This document shows, one piece after another, positions 42,681 through 51,279 of a stretch of DNA of 64,000 bases (the first letter of the stretch is position 1; each line of letters opens with the position of its first letter). The position numbers were made by a program, and so were the translations under genes. This DNA comes from Dactylococcopsis salina PCC 8305 (lineage in GTDB: Bacteria; Cyanobacteriota; Cyanobacteriia; Cyanobacteriales; Rubidibacteraceae), in assembly GCF_000317615.1 (NCBI RefSeq), contig NC_019780.1, positions 372,001-436,000 of the forward strand. Reading direction: 5' to 3'. A model generated the notes under the pieces. That model worked only from the letters and a program-made list of their open reading frames with translations. It was not told the DNA's origin and did not search any database.

Positions 42681-44039
42681 CTAGGCTTCTAAGATAAATT
42701 TAATAATAAAAGCGGCGGCGATGATCCAAATGACTAGGGGAGTGTCTTCGGTTTTTCCTTGAAAGAGTTTAATGAGAGGATAGGAGATTAAACCCGCTGC
42801 GAGACCATCCGCGATCGAGTAGGTTAAAGGCATTAAAATAATCGTTAGAAACGCGGGAATTGATTCGGCAATATCATCCCATTGAATATCCCGCACACTC
42901 CCCACCATCAAAACCCCAACAATAATTAAAGCAGGTGCGGTGGCTAATGCGGGAATGGCTGAGAAGAGAGGAATAAACAAAATGGATAAAAGAAACAAAC
43001 TTCCTGTCACCACTGCGGTAAAACCACTCCTTCCCCCTTCTGCAACCCCAGAAGCAGACTCAATATAACTGGTAACGGTAGAAGTGCCCAAAATAGCCCC
43101 AGCAAATGTTCCCACAGCATCAGCGAGTAAAGCCCGATTCACCCTCGGAAAGTTGCCATTTTCATCAATATAACCGGTTCGCATTCCCAAACCTGTCACT
43201 GTTCCTACCGTGTCAAAGAAGTCAACAAATAAGAAGACAAATAAGACAGTTAATAGTTCGCCAATGGTTTCGGGAGAAATCTGAGTTAATCCCACAAAGG
43301 CTTGTCCAAATAAATGAGAGGGAATGCTCGGAAAGCCAATAATGCCACTGGGCCAAGGCGCAACACCTGCAACCCAGGCAATTAAAGCCGTTCCGAGGAT
43401 ACCCCATAAAAGTCCTCCTTGCAACCATTCCACTAAAGCGGCGGTCATAAATATCCCAATGATGGCAATTCCCGCTTCGGGAGTGGCAAGATTGCCGAAA
43501 GTGGTTAAAGTGGCTTCTGAGTTGGTAATCAGTCCAGCGCTTTGCAGGGCGATATAAGCAATAAAAGCCCCGATTCCTGCTGTGGTGGCGGATTTAATAC
43601 ATTGGGGAATGGCGTTAACAACGAGGGTGCGAACATTGGTAACGGTGAGGACAATGAAAATAATTCCTTCGATGAGGATGGCGCCGAGGGCGGTTTGCCA
43701 GGGGATTCCTTCTCCTAAAACCACCGAAAAGGCAAAATAGGCGTTTAATCCCATCCCTGGGGCTAATGCGAAGGGAAAACGGGCATAAAATCCCATGATG
43801 AAGGTGGCGATCGCGGCGGAAACGGCAGTGGCGATGGCGAGTTCTCCAAAGAGGTCTCCTGATTCTTCTAAAAAGATGGCATTGGAGAGAATCCCAGGAT
43901 TAGCTACGAGAATATACGCCATTGTCATAAAGGTTGTGAAGCCCGCAACGATTTCTGTTTTGAAGTCAGTTTTTAGGCGCTCAAACTCGAAATAAGCTGG
44001 AATTCCAGAGACGGGTTTTTCTTGGGTGGGTTGACTCAT
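42681..44039 (-). CDS. AzgA/GhxP-type purine permease
   Basis: A 452-residue NCS2-family membrane protein with 12-14 helices. EIVAGFTTFMTMAYILVANPGIL near the N-terminus, LAPGMGLNAYFAFSVV, GIGAFIAYIALQSAG and FLFVDFFDTVGTVTGLG are signatures of the guanine/hypoxanthine permease branch (AzgA, PbuG, GhxP). It imports hypoxanthine, guanine or adenine by proton symport. The start overlaps the upstream hydrolase stop by four bases (ATGA), and the deaminase follows, so the three form one operon. Confidence 0.92.
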   Translation of the reverse strand: MSQPTQEKPVSGIPAYFEFERLKTDFKTEIVAGFTTFMTMAYILVANPGILSNAIFLEESGDLFGELAIATAVSAAIATFIMGFYARFPFALAPGMGLNAYFAFSVVLGEGIPWQTALGAILIEGIIFIVLTVTNVRTLVVNAIPQCIKSATTAGIGAFIAYIALQSAGLITNSEATLTTFGNLATPEAGIAIIGIFMTAALVEWLQGGLLWGILGTALIAWVAGVAPWPSGIIGFPSIPSHLFGQAFVGLTQISPETIGELLTVLFVFLFVDFFDTVGTVTGLGMRTGYIDENGNFPRVNRALLADAVGTFAGAILGTSTVTSYIESASGVAEGGRSGFTAVVTGSLFLLSILFIPLFSAIPALATAPALIIVGVLMVGSVRDIQWDDIAESIPAFLTIILMPLTYSIADGLAAGLISYPLIKLFQGKTEDTPLVIWIIAAAFIIKFILEA

Positions 44040-45334
44040 CGTTTCGATTCCTCTGATTGATAAGATTGGGTAGCGACTTGTACGGATCGCATTTTTCCAG
44101 AGACTCCATAGTGGCGATCGAGTTCGATCATTGTCTGTAATAAAACATTTGCCCCATGTACACAGTCTTCTGGAGAAGTGTATTCTTCTGCGTTATGACT
44201 TAACCCTGCTTCACTGGGAACAAAAATCATGCCCATATCGGTCACTTTTGCCATTTCTTGGGCATCGTGGCTGGCGCGACTTAAGAGACGGGTATGGCTT
44301 AATTTTAAGTCCTCACAGGCTTTTGTAATCGCTGCTTGAATATGAGATTGGGCGGCGGCGGGAATTACGTTGAGCATGGGTTGCATTCCGATTTTTGTCC
44401 CTGTTTCAGTGGCAATGATAGCGGCGCGATCGCGCAATGTTCCTAATAAGTTATCTAAATGTTCACTGGATAAGTCTCGAATATCTAAACTCATTTCCAC
44501 CAAACCTGGAATTGCATTCACCGTATTGGGATAGGCTTGGATGCGTCCCACTGTGGCGACTTGTTCCCCCCCTGAGTTGGCAATTTCATTAATGGCGAGG
44601 GTGAGTTTAGCAGCGGCTAAAAGTGCATCTCGTCGCCCCTTCATGGGAGTGGTTCCCGCGTGATTTGCTTCTCCTTCTATCGCGATCGTAAATCGGCGTT
44701 GACCCACAATTCCTTTAACAACACCAATGGTCATTTCGGCGGTTTCTAAAACGGGTCCTTGTTCTACGTGCAATTCTACAAAGGCGGCTAAATCTTGGGC
44801 ATCCCGTCGGGCTTGATCAATGTTTTCCCATCGTCCGCCCACACGCTCTAAACAAGTATAAATGTCTGTGCCATCATCTCGACGGTAGCAAGCGAGATCA
44901 TTGATGACACTTCCTGAGATCGCTTTTGAACCGATCATGCTTCCTTCTTCATCGGTAAACACGATAACTTCTAAAGGATGATTCAGATAAAGGTTTCGTT
45001 CCTGAAGCACTCGCACCATTTCGAGGCCAGCGAGAACCCCATAAGCCCCATCATAACGACCACCGCGAGGAACTGTATCTATATGAGAACCAGTGGCTAA
45101 AGCAGGGGCGTTGTCTGCTTTTCCAGGATAACGACCGATGAGGTTTCCCGCAGTATCCACCCGCACGGTCATTCCTGCTTGTTCCATCCAAGATTTTACC
45201 TGTTGGCGGGCGTTGATGTCTTCTTCGGTGTATGCGATGCGTCGAATCCCGCCATCGGGAAGGGCGCCAATATGAGCGAGTTCTTCGATGCTGCGTAAAA
45301 AGCGATTTTCATTAATTGTTAATCTGGATTCCAT
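44036..45334 (-). CDS. M20-family allantoate amidohydrolase-like enzyme
   Basis: A 432-residue zinc-dependent hydrolase of the allantoate amidohydrolase/N-carbamoyl-amino-acid hydrolase group. Metal ligands and motifs: ATGSHIDTVPRGGRYDGAYGVL, VIVFTDEEGSMIGSKAISG, FVELHVEQGPVLE and LSHNAEEYTSPEDC. In this cluster, downstream of an allantoinase step, allantoate is the most likely substrate, giving ureidoglycine with release of ammonia and CO2; ureidoglycolate or carbamoyl-amino acids are alternatives. It is the first gene of a three-gene operon. Confidence 0.82.
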   Translation of the reverse strand: MESRLTINENRFLRSIEELAHIGALPDGGIRRIAYTEEDINARQQVKSWMEQAGMTVRVDTAGNLIGRYPGKADNAPALATGSHIDTVPRGGRYDGAYGVLAGLEMVRVLQERNLYLNHPLEVIVFTDEEGSMIGSKAISGSVINDLACYRRDDGTDIYTCLERVGGRWENIDQARRDAQDLAAFVELHVEQGPVLETAEMTIGVVKGIVGQRRFTIAIEGEANHAGTTPMKGRRDALLAAAKLTLAINEIANSGGEQVATVGRIQAYPNTVNAIPGLVEMSLDIRDLSSEHLDNLLGTLRDRAAIIATETGTKIGMQPMLNVIPAAAQSHIQAAITKACEDLKLSHTRLLSRASHDAQEMAKVTDMGMIFVPSEAGLSHNAEEYTSPEDCVHGANVLLQTMIELDRHYGVSGKMRSVQVATQSYQSEESKR

Positions 45335-45465
45335 CGTTTTTTAAAATCAGTTTTTGCTTATTTTAATCCCGAGTTTCTCAAAAATTAGATCAATATATTT
45401 GCACTCAAACTCTATTTAATGCTATAAAAAGATAAGTAATGATTTTGTATTTAATGTGACAAAAA

Positions 45466-45852
45466 ATGAAGAAAGTTTTTATTTGCGGGTCGGCGTTGCG
45501 AGGGCAGCCAGATAACAAAAATTTACGTGGGGCAAAATTTGTGAAAGAAGCTAAAACTCTTCCTAAGTATAGGTTACACGCAGTTAAAGACGGTTGGCAT
45601 CCTGGGATTTATGCGGTAGAAACGGGGGGAATTTCTATTCTTGGAGAAGTTTACGAAATGAGCGATGATGATTATGAATATTTACTTTCACAAGAGCCGC
45701 CGAATATGTATCCAGAGACGGTTTATTTAGCAGGAGGAGAAAGCGCGATCGCGATGCTCTATCCTCGCGAATTAATTGAGCAAGAAAAGTGGCCAGATAT
45801 TTCTCATTTTGGCGGTTGGGTTGCTTATAAAAATTCAATGATTCATCATTAG
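45466..45852 (+). CDS. Gamma-glutamylcyclotransferase-fold protein, allophanate-hydrolase related
   Basis: A 128-residue protein of the GGCT/AIG2-like fold: MKKVFICGSALRGQPDN at the N-terminus, KYRLHAVKDGWHPGIYAV, LGEVYEMSDDDYEYLLSQEPPNMYPETVYL. It is like the C-terminal domain found on allophanate hydrolases (AtzF) and stand-alone relatives in nitrogen-catabolic clusters. A small activity on ureido compounds would fit this island, but none can be shown from sequence. A heptamer repeat array starts three bases after its stop. Confidence 0.65.
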   Translation: MKKVFICGSALRGQPDNKNLRGAKFVKEAKTLPKYRLHAVKDGWHPGIYAVETGGISILGEVYEMSDDDYEYLLSQEPPNMYPETVYLAGGESAIAMLYPRELIEQEKWPDISHFGGWVAYKNSMIHH

Positions 45853-46046
45853 TTATTGGTCATTGGTCATTGGTCATTGGTCATTGGTCATTGGTCATTA
45901 GTTATTGGTCATTGGTCATTGGTCATTGGTCATTGGTCATTAGTCATTAGTCATTGGTCACTGGTCACTGGTCATTGGTCATTGGTCATTGGTCATTGGT
46001 CATTGGTCATTGGTCACTGGTCATTGGTCATTGGTCACTGATTACT
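45853..46046. repeat. GGTCATT heptamer tandem array
   Basis: Roughly 25 copies of GGTCATT with AGTCATT, GGTCACT and AGTTATT variants fill the space between the cyclotransferase-like gene and puuE. The 61-residue frame through it (VIGHWSL repeated) is an artefact of the repeat. Confidence 0.95.
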
Positions 46047-46047
46047 G

Positions 46048-46965
46048 TCAGGGTACTTGGTCACTATTAAAGGGATGGTTTTGTCGCCAGTGGTTAGCGA
46101 TATCTACCCGACGACAAACCCAAACGCGATCGCGCTGTCCGATATAATCTAGAAAACGGGCTAGGGCTGCCATCCGTCCGGGACGACCAACGAGGCGACA
46201 ATGTAAACCAATACTCATCATTTTCGGTGCATACTCGCCTTCAGCGTAGAGAGTATCAAACGCATCTCGCAAGTAGGTAAAAAACTGTTCCCCAGAGTTA
46301 AACCCCTGTGCAGTGGCGAAACGCATATCATTGTTATCAAGGGTGTAGGGGATAACTAAATGCGGTTTTCCTCCTTCTACCACCCAATACGGGAGATCAT
46401 CGGCGTAACTATCAGAATCATAGAGAAAGCCCCCTTCTTCTACCACAAGACGGCGAGTGTTAGGACTATTGCGCCCAGTGTACCAGCCTAGAGGACGGCT
46501 TCCTGTAATTTCTTTATGAATCGCGATCGCGCGTTTGAGGTGTTCTCGTTCTAACTCCTCAGTAAAATACTGATAATCAATCCAGCGATAGCCATGACTG
46601 GCGATTTCCCACCCTGCTTCTGTCATTGCTTTGGCCGCCTCTGGATTACGTTCTAGCGCCATTGCAACTGCATAGACGGTTACAGGGAGATTATAGCGAG
46701 TAAAGAGGCGATGTAACCGCCAAAACCCAGCCCGAGAACCATATTCATAACAAGATTCTACATTCAGGTTTCGCATCCCTTTTAAGGGAACAGCGCCGAT
46801 CACTTCAGAAAGAAACGCCTCAGAATGGGAGTCGCCATTGAGGATGCAGTTTTCTCCCCCTTCTTCATAGTTAATCACAAATTGCACGGCAAGCCGCGCC
46901 TGATTGGGCCATTGCGGATCAGGTGGTTGCGATCCATATCCGATAAAATCTCTTTTATTAGTCAT
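46048..46965 (-). CDS. puuE: Allantoinase, polysaccharide-deacetylase type
   Basis: A 305-residue NodB-fold hydrolase matching PuuE: YGSQPPDPQWPNQARLAVQFVINYEEGGENC, VTVYAVAMALERNPEAAKAM, EIASHGYRWIDYQ, GWYTGRNSPNTRRLV and the SIGLHCRLVGRPGRM segment. PuuE hydrolyses allantoin to allantoate without a metal or with loosely bound metal, unlike the amidohydrolase AllB. It is flanked by heptamer repeats on both sides and lies in the same direction as the GntR gene. Confidence 0.92.
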   Translation of the reverse strand: MTNKRDFIGYGSQPPDPQWPNQARLAVQFVINYEEGGENCILNGDSHSEAFLSEVIGAVPLKGMRNLNVESCYEYGSRAGFWRLHRLFTRYNLPVTVYAVAMALERNPEAAKAMTEAGWEIASHGYRWIDYQYFTEELEREHLKRAIAIHKEITGSRPLGWYTGRNSPNTRRLVVEEGGFLYDSDSYADDLPYWVVEGGKPHLVIPYTLDNNDMRFATAQGFNSGEQFFTYLRDAFDTLYAEGEYAPKMMSIGLHCRLVGRPGRMAALARFLDYIGQRDRVWVCRRVDIANHWRQNHPFNSDQVP

Positions 46966-46974
46966 TTGTTATTT

Positions 46975-47085
46975 GTTATTTTGTCACTGGTCACTGATTA
47001 CTGGTCACTGGTCACTGATTACTGGTCACTGGTCACTGGTCACTGATCACTGATCACTGGTCACTGGTCACTGCTCACTGGTCAC
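46975..47085. repeat. GGTCACT heptamer tandem array
   Basis: About fourteen copies of GGTCACT with GATTACT, GATCACT and GCTCACT variants between puuE and the GntR gene; the array reaches the stop codon of the GntR gene. Confidence 0.95.
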
Positions 47086-47780
47086 TGTAAAAGACTGGCA
47101 ACCCGATCTTTACTCGCTTCCAAATGGTCTTTAATGGCAGCTTGTGCTATTGATACATCCCTAGATAACAAGGCTTCATAGATTTTGCGGTGTTCGCTAC
47201 GGATTTCTAAAACATCGGGTTTTTTCTCGGTGGTTTGGACTCTTAAGAGGGTCATTTGATCAAAAACACGAACCAATAACTCTAAAAGATGATCATTGCC
47301 ACTACTCTGCGCGATCGCGCGGTGAAAGCTATAATCAATTTCTAGTAACTCCGATCGCGTCACTTCAGAAGCATCCTCGATCGCGAGTAAGGTTTCTGCA
47401 CGAATCACCCAAGCCCCAACATTTTTTAACTGTTCGGCTGTTCCTAAATAACAGGCTTCCTGCACAGCCAGTAATTCTAAAGCGAGACGACAATCGTAAA
47501 GCTGTCGCGCATCCTCTGGGGATAACCTCGGAATAATTAATCCTCCTTTGTGATCAGTTGTAATCAGATTTTCTCGTTGCAGTTGTCGTAATGATTCCCG
47601 AATGGGAGTTCGACTCACCTGTAACTCCTCAGCCAGTTGTGTTTCCACTAAACGCTGTTCTGGGAAAAATTCTCCGTTGAGAATCCTCTGACGAAGCGTT
47701 TGATAGGCTTGTTGATACAGAGAAGACGATCGCACTAGTCCAACCGATGAAGACAAGTTAAAACCTCCTAAAATCATCAA
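47082..47780 (-). CDS. GntR-family (FCD) transcriptional regulator
   Basis: A 232-residue regulator. The winged helix is at about residues 22-85 (YQTLRQRILNGEFFPEQRLVETQLAEELQVSRTPIRESLRQLQRENLI), followed by an FCD helical ligand domain (ARQLYDCRLALELLAVQEAC, ELLEIDYSFHRAIAQSSGNDHLLEL and LEIRSEHRKIYEALLSRD with histidines for metal or ligand binding). It lies in the purine island; four TGTATACWGTATACA palindromes nearby are its likely operators, and its own operon carries one of them. Ligand probably allantoin, allantoate or urate (inference). Confidence 0.88.
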   Translation of the reverse strand: MMILGGFNLSSSVGLVRSSSLYQQAYQTLRQRILNGEFFPEQRLVETQLAEELQVSRTPIRESLRQLQRENLITTDHKGGLIIPRLSPEDARQLYDCRLALELLAVQEACYLGTAEQLKNVGAWVIRAETLLAIEDASEVTRSELLEIDYSFHRAIAQSSGNDHLLELLVRVFDQMTLLRVQTTEKKPDVLEIRSEHRKIYEALLSRDVSIAQAAIKDHLEASKDRVASLLQ

Positions 47781-47786
47781 TTTTGG

Positions 47787-48350
47787 TTATTTTTCTCGAT
47801 CTTGAGGCTGTCCAAAAAGCCAAGGCGACAGCACACGGGTTAGGGTAGGCAAAATAAAATAAGTAATTAAACTTACCTGAATGCAAACCACCAAAAAATC
47901 TCGCAACAATGCAGGTAAAGGGAACACCCTTAAAAGACGCTGTAGTTGTGGGGCAAGCAACTGCGTTAATGTAAATACTGTTCCCGCAAGTAAAGTCGCC
48001 ATCTTATAGCGGGGAGGGCTAGTGGGGGTTTTTGGCGTGAACCACAGTTCTAATCCCTTTTGTTGGTAAATTTGACTTTCGCCAATGCTGAGTGCTTCTA
48101 CTTGTTGCAATAACTGTTTTCGGATGGGCGAGTTTTGCCATTGCACTAAACTAGGGTAGGAGTCAAAACGCAAAATAATCGCATACTCTGGATTTTTTGG
48201 GTTACTTGGACGCATTACCGTAATCCCTTGAAACCCTGGAAACTGACTCGCTGCATATCCCATCTTTTCCTGCAAACCCTCAAATTTAGACTCGCACCCC
48301 ACTTTAATCCGTCGCGAAATAATCGCAGTTACCGGTTCCGACTCACTCAT
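47787..48350 (-). CDS. ABM-domain protein with C-terminal membrane helices
   Basis: A 187-residue protein. Residues about 1-95 form an antibiotic-biosynthesis-monooxygenase (ABM) ferredoxin-like domain (VTAIISRRIKVGCESKFEGLQEKM, FPGFQGITVMRPSN, YAIILRFDSYPSLVQWQNSP). Residues 115-180 hold two membrane helices (MATLLAGTVFTLTQLLAPQL and LVVCIQVSLITYFILPTL). Function unknown; this ABM-plus-two-helix design occurs in many cyanobacteria. It is six bases upstream of the GntR gene and carries an operator-like palindrome 37 bases before its start. Confidence 0.75.
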   Translation of the reverse strand: MSESEPVTAIISRRIKVGCESKFEGLQEKMGYAASQFPGFQGITVMRPSNPKNPEYAIILRFDSYPSLVQWQNSPIRKQLLQQVEALSIGESQIYQQKGLELWFTPKTPTSPPRYKMATLLAGTVFTLTQLLAPQLQRLLRVFPLPALLRDFLVVCIQVSLITYFILPTLTRVLSPWLFGQPQDREK

Positions 48351-48386
48351 ACTGGCGAATTGATCTTAAATTGGCAATCATCAATA

Positions 48387-48401
48387 TGTATACAGTATAC
48401 A
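48387..48401. promoter_or_regulatory. Predicted GntR operator, site 1
   Basis: TGTATACAGTATACA is a perfect 7-1-7 palindrome, 37 bases upstream of the ABM-gene start on the minus strand. FadR/FCD-type GntR regulators bind such short palindromes, and three further copies occur in this island. Confidence 0.7.
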
Positions 48402-48524
48402 GCTAATTTCGACAATTGATCTCTTTCCGAAGGATAATCTCAGTTGATGAGGAGTGGTGAGGCAGTAAGTTTACGGAAAATGTCAGCAAACCGTAGTTTT
48501 TTATACAGTTAATTTGGGGCTTTT

Positions 48525-48539
48525 TGTATACTGTATACA
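48525..48539. promoter_or_regulatory. Predicted GntR operator, site 2
   Basis: TGTATACTGTATACA, perfect 7-1-7 palindrome, 84 bases upstream of the truncated ABC ATPase. A half-site TTATACAG lies at 48501-48508. Sites 1 and 2 flank the divergent promoter region. Confidence 0.7.
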
Positions 48540-48622
48540 TTTAATTGCAATGATTGATCCTTATAGCAAGGAAAAAATTATGGGCTTGAGAAGCGTCTAT
48601 CTCAGAGGAGTTAATATATTCC

Positions 48623-48943
48623 ATGCAGTCTTCAATACAAGGAAGCGTCAAACCTTTACCATCCTTTGCTTCTAAAGAGTCATACACCAGTAGTGGCGTA
48701 AAGTTGCGATCAGTGACCAAACGATATGATTCATTGGTTGCAGTAGAAAACATTACGTTAGATATTCCTTCAGGATCATACTGTTGCTTACTCGGCCCCA
48801 GTGGCTGTGGTAAAACAACGACACTACGGATGTTAGCGGGACATGAAACAGTAACAGAAGGGAAAATTTATCTTGGCGATCGCGATGTGACGAATCTTCC
48901 CCCAACCCAACGCAACACGGCAATGGTCTTTCAAAATTATGCC
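48623..48943 (+). pseudogene. ABC transporter ATPase, 3' truncated by IscB element
   Basis: The frame encodes the first third of an ABC ATPase of the PotA/UgpC type: LRSVTKRYDSLVAVENITLDIPSGSYCCLLGPSGCGKTTTLRMLAG (Walker A), then RDVTNLPPTQRNTAMVFQNYA (Q-loop). After NYA, where LFPH... is expected, the sequence switches at about 48943 to the IscB element and a stop at 48989-48991. The signature motif, Walker B and the rest of the transporter are missing, and no remainder is found after iscB. It is inactive. Confidence 0.85.
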
Positions 48944-49009
48944 GTTCGTGAAAACCTAGACAAAGTTTCTAAAACTTTGTCAAAGCTATAAGCTACGAAC
49001 GTGCAGATT

Positions 49010-49214
49010 TAGTGGTAAGTCCTGAGTAAAAGGCACACTCCGTTAAATTGGTCATCACACCCAAGTGTGACCGCCAGCACTTGGCACTGTGGGCTATGAA
49101 TTAAACTTAGAGCGAAGGTTGATCAGCGATAGTGTTCTAGCTGTAAAAAGCCTTTTTAACATTATCGAGGCAAACCTTACTGTTTACCAGACGGCTTAAG
49201 AAGCCACTAAAACC
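49010..49214 (+). ncRNA. IscB omegaRNA
   Basis: About 205 non-coding bases directly upstream of iscB. Blocks shared with the two orphan copies are the TGGTCATCACACC hairpin, GCCAGCA, CTGTGGGCTATGA then TTAAAC, GCTGTAAAAAGCCTTTTTAA, TCGAGGCAAACCTTACT, and a final GGCTT/AAGCC hairpin before ATG 49215. IscB omegaRNAs are encoded here in known loci; the guide lies at the 5' end and corresponds to flanking DNA. Confidence 0.82.
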
Positions 49215-50495
49215 ATGTCCAACTATGTTTTTGTTATTGACCAGAAGAAAACACCACTAAAACCAGTTCACCCAAAACGAGCAAGACAATTACTCTCTTC
49301 TGGCAAGGCAGCTGTATTTAGACTTTTTCCATTTACTCTCATTCTTAAAAAAGAAGTGCCTAATCCTGATATCCATCCGCTAACTCTTAAGATTGATCCT
49401 GGTTCTAAAGTAACAGGTTTTGCTTTAGTCACGGATCAAGGAGAAGTAGTTTGGAGAATGCAATTAGAGCATCGTGGAGGTATCATCAAAAAACGTCTAG
49501 AGCAAAGACGAGCATTAAGAAGAAAACGACGTTCAAGACTTCGTTATCGACAGCCTCGGTTTTTGAATCGTAAGCGTCAAGAAGGTTGGCTACCTCCTTC
49601 TCTAATGCACAGAGTTCAGACAACGGAGACTTGGGCGAAAAGACTGATTAAGTTCTGTCCAGTCCAAGAAATCTGGATCGAAAAAGTTAAGTTTGATACT
49701 CAAGCAATGGAAAACCCAGAGATTGATGGTAAAGAGTACCAGCAAGGAACATTACAAGGATATTCGGTTCGAGAGTACCTCTTAGAGAAATGGGATCGTA
49801 AATGCGCCTATTGTAAAAAGGAAAATGTTCCTCTTCAAGTTGAGCATATTCACTCCAAGTCTAAAGGAGGAAGCAATCAAGTCTCTAACCTTTGTCTGGC
49901 TTGTGAGAGGTGTAATCAGAAGAAGGGAGATAAGTCAATTAAAGACTTCTTAAAAAAGAAACCAACTATTCTTGAAAGTGTCCTTAAGCAAGCGAAAAGC
50001 CCTCTAAAAGACGCATCTGCGGTTAATGCGACTCGTAATAAAATTGTCGAGGTGATATCACAACATTCCTCAGTTAAAACAGCAACAGGAGCGCAAACCA
50101 AGATGAATCGAGTTCGTTTGGGATTACCGAAAGAGCATTGTTTAGACGCGGCTTGTGTTGGAGAGGTTGAAACCTTAACCATTCTCTCCCATCAACCACT
50201 AATGGTAACAGCGACTGGGACAGGGGGAAGACAAAAATGCCAAACTAATAAATATGGATATCCCATCAAGCATCGTCCTTTGAGACCAATTCAAGGGTTT
50301 CAAACAGGAGATATTGTACAAGTCGATATTCCCAAAGGAAAGAATCAAGGTCAATGGACAGGACGCTTGTGCCCTTATTCAGATGGGAACTGTGAGATTT
50401 GCCCGAAGGGTCGTAAAAGATTAGGAACTAAACTATCTTATGTTTCAAGAGTGGTTCACCAGAAAGATAGCTATAAATATAGACACCTATCTTAG
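49215..50495 (+). CDS. iscB: IscB RNA-guided endonuclease
   Basis: A 426-residue protein of the Cas9-ancestor family. It has the N-terminal PLMP-type domain (PLKPVHPKRARQLLSSG, residues 14-30), RuvC-I with Asp61 (KIDPGSKVTGFA), an arginine-rich bridge helix (95-112), RuvC-II with Glu156 (EIWIEKVKFD), an HNH domain (CAYC at 197-200, VEHIHSKSKGG with His211, CLACERCNQKK) and RuvC-III with His308 and Asp311 (EHCLDAACVGE). All catalytic residues are present and the frame is intact, so both strands of target DNA could be cut. The start ATG 49215 directly follows the omegaRNA. Confidence 0.95.
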   Translation: MSNYVFVIDQKKTPLKPVHPKRARQLLSSGKAAVFRLFPFTLILKKEVPNPDIHPLTLKIDPGSKVTGFALVTDQGEVVWRMQLEHRGGIIKKRLEQRRALRRKRRSRLRYRQPRFLNRKRQEGWLPPSLMHRVQTTETWAKRLIKFCPVQEIWIEKVKFDTQAMENPEIDGKEYQQGTLQGYSVREYLLEKWDRKCAYCKKENVPLQVEHIHSKSKGGSNQVSNLCLACERCNQKKGDKSIKDFLKKKPTILESVLKQAKSPLKDASAVNATRNKIVEVISQHSSVKTATGAQTKMNRVRLGLPKEHCLDAACVGEVETLTILSHQPLMVTATGTGGRQKCQTNKYGYPIKHRPLRPIQGFQTGDIVQVDIPKGKNQGQWTGRLCPYSDGNCEICPKGRKRLGTKLSYVSRVVHQKDSYKYRHLS

Positions 50496-50527
50496 AAACT
50501 TATTGAAATAATTAACTTTGTGAAATA

Positions 50528-51225
50528 ATGTCTAAGAATTTATTTACTGTAAACTACCCAATAGCACTGTCACCATGACCGATAAAATGGGGACGGTTGC
50601 TCGTGCAGTAGCGAGTCCCAACACAGAAATCATCGCCTGTAACCCTCCCTCAGCACCCGTTTCTCTAGAATGTCACTACGATGAAGCCATTGCCATTCCT
50701 CATCTTCTAGCCGAAATGGGTGATTCGGACATAGATGGTTATATTATTGGCTGTTTCGGCGATCCTGGCTTGATGGCAGCACGAGAAATTACTACCGCAC
50801 CCGTTTTAGGCATTGCAGAAGCAGCGATGCACGTTGCCAGTTTCCTCGCCACAGGGTTTTCGATCGTTACCACTCTTTCTCGCACTAAAATCATCGCTGA
50901 ACATCTGGTAATTAATTATGGAATGGAACGTCATTGTCGCAACATCCGCGCGATCGATCTTCCTGTATTAGAGTTAGAAATTAAGGACTCGCCAGCACAA
51001 AATCTGATCCGTCAAGAATGCCAAAAAGCCCTACAAGAAGATGGCTGTGGCGCGATCGTGCTGGGTTGTGCGGGAATGGCAGATTTAGCCCAAAAACTCT
51101 CTACAGAATTGGGGGTTCCCGTCATTGACGGCGTTAGTGCAGCGGTGAAATTGCTTGAAGGAATCGTTGCACTGGGCTTGAAAACGAGTAAACAAGGAAA
51201 TTTCGCTTTTCCTCCCAAAAAGTGA
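50528..51225 (+). pseudogene. Hydantoin/allantoin racemase, frameshift near N-terminus
   Basis: From ATG 50575 the frame gives 216 residues of an Asp/Glu/hydantoin racemase: TDKMGTVARAVASPNTEII, YIIGCFGDPGLMAAREIT with the first catalytic cysteine, and GAIVLGCAGMADLA with the second. Homologues have about 16 more residues including VNPNT. ATG 50528 starts MSKNLFTVN in another frame, and removing TA (or adding a base) near 50552-50557 yields MSKNLFTVNPNSTVTMTDKMG. So the gene either has a frameshift or initiates at 50575 with a missing first strand. In Klebsiella the hpx cluster includes allantoin racemase HpxA of this family. Confidence 0.75.
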
Positions 51226-51279
51226 GGGGAAAATCAATTGGGCGATCGTATAGAAGGTGACAATCGCTGGTTCATTTTT

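Larger units (their letters stand above)
48944..50527 (+). mobile_element. IS200/IS605-type element carrying iscB and omegaRNA, no transposase
   Basis: The left part begins where the ABC ATPase is interrupted. GTTCGT (48944-48949) pairs with ACGAAC (48995-49000), enclosing a hairpin GACAAAGTTT / AAACTTTGTC (48959-48968 with 48972-48981), the kind of left-end palindrome bound by TnpA of this family. Then follow the omegaRNA and iscB. The right end is somewhere in 50496-50527, before the racemase start. No tnpA is present, so movement needs a transposase in trans. Confidence 0.75.

Noticed and set aside
45856-46041. A 61-residue frame of repeated VIGHWSL, and similar frames at 58227-58415 and 59260-59549
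   Set aside because: They are translations of heptamer tandem arrays; 7-base units cycle through all frames and leave long open frames by chance.
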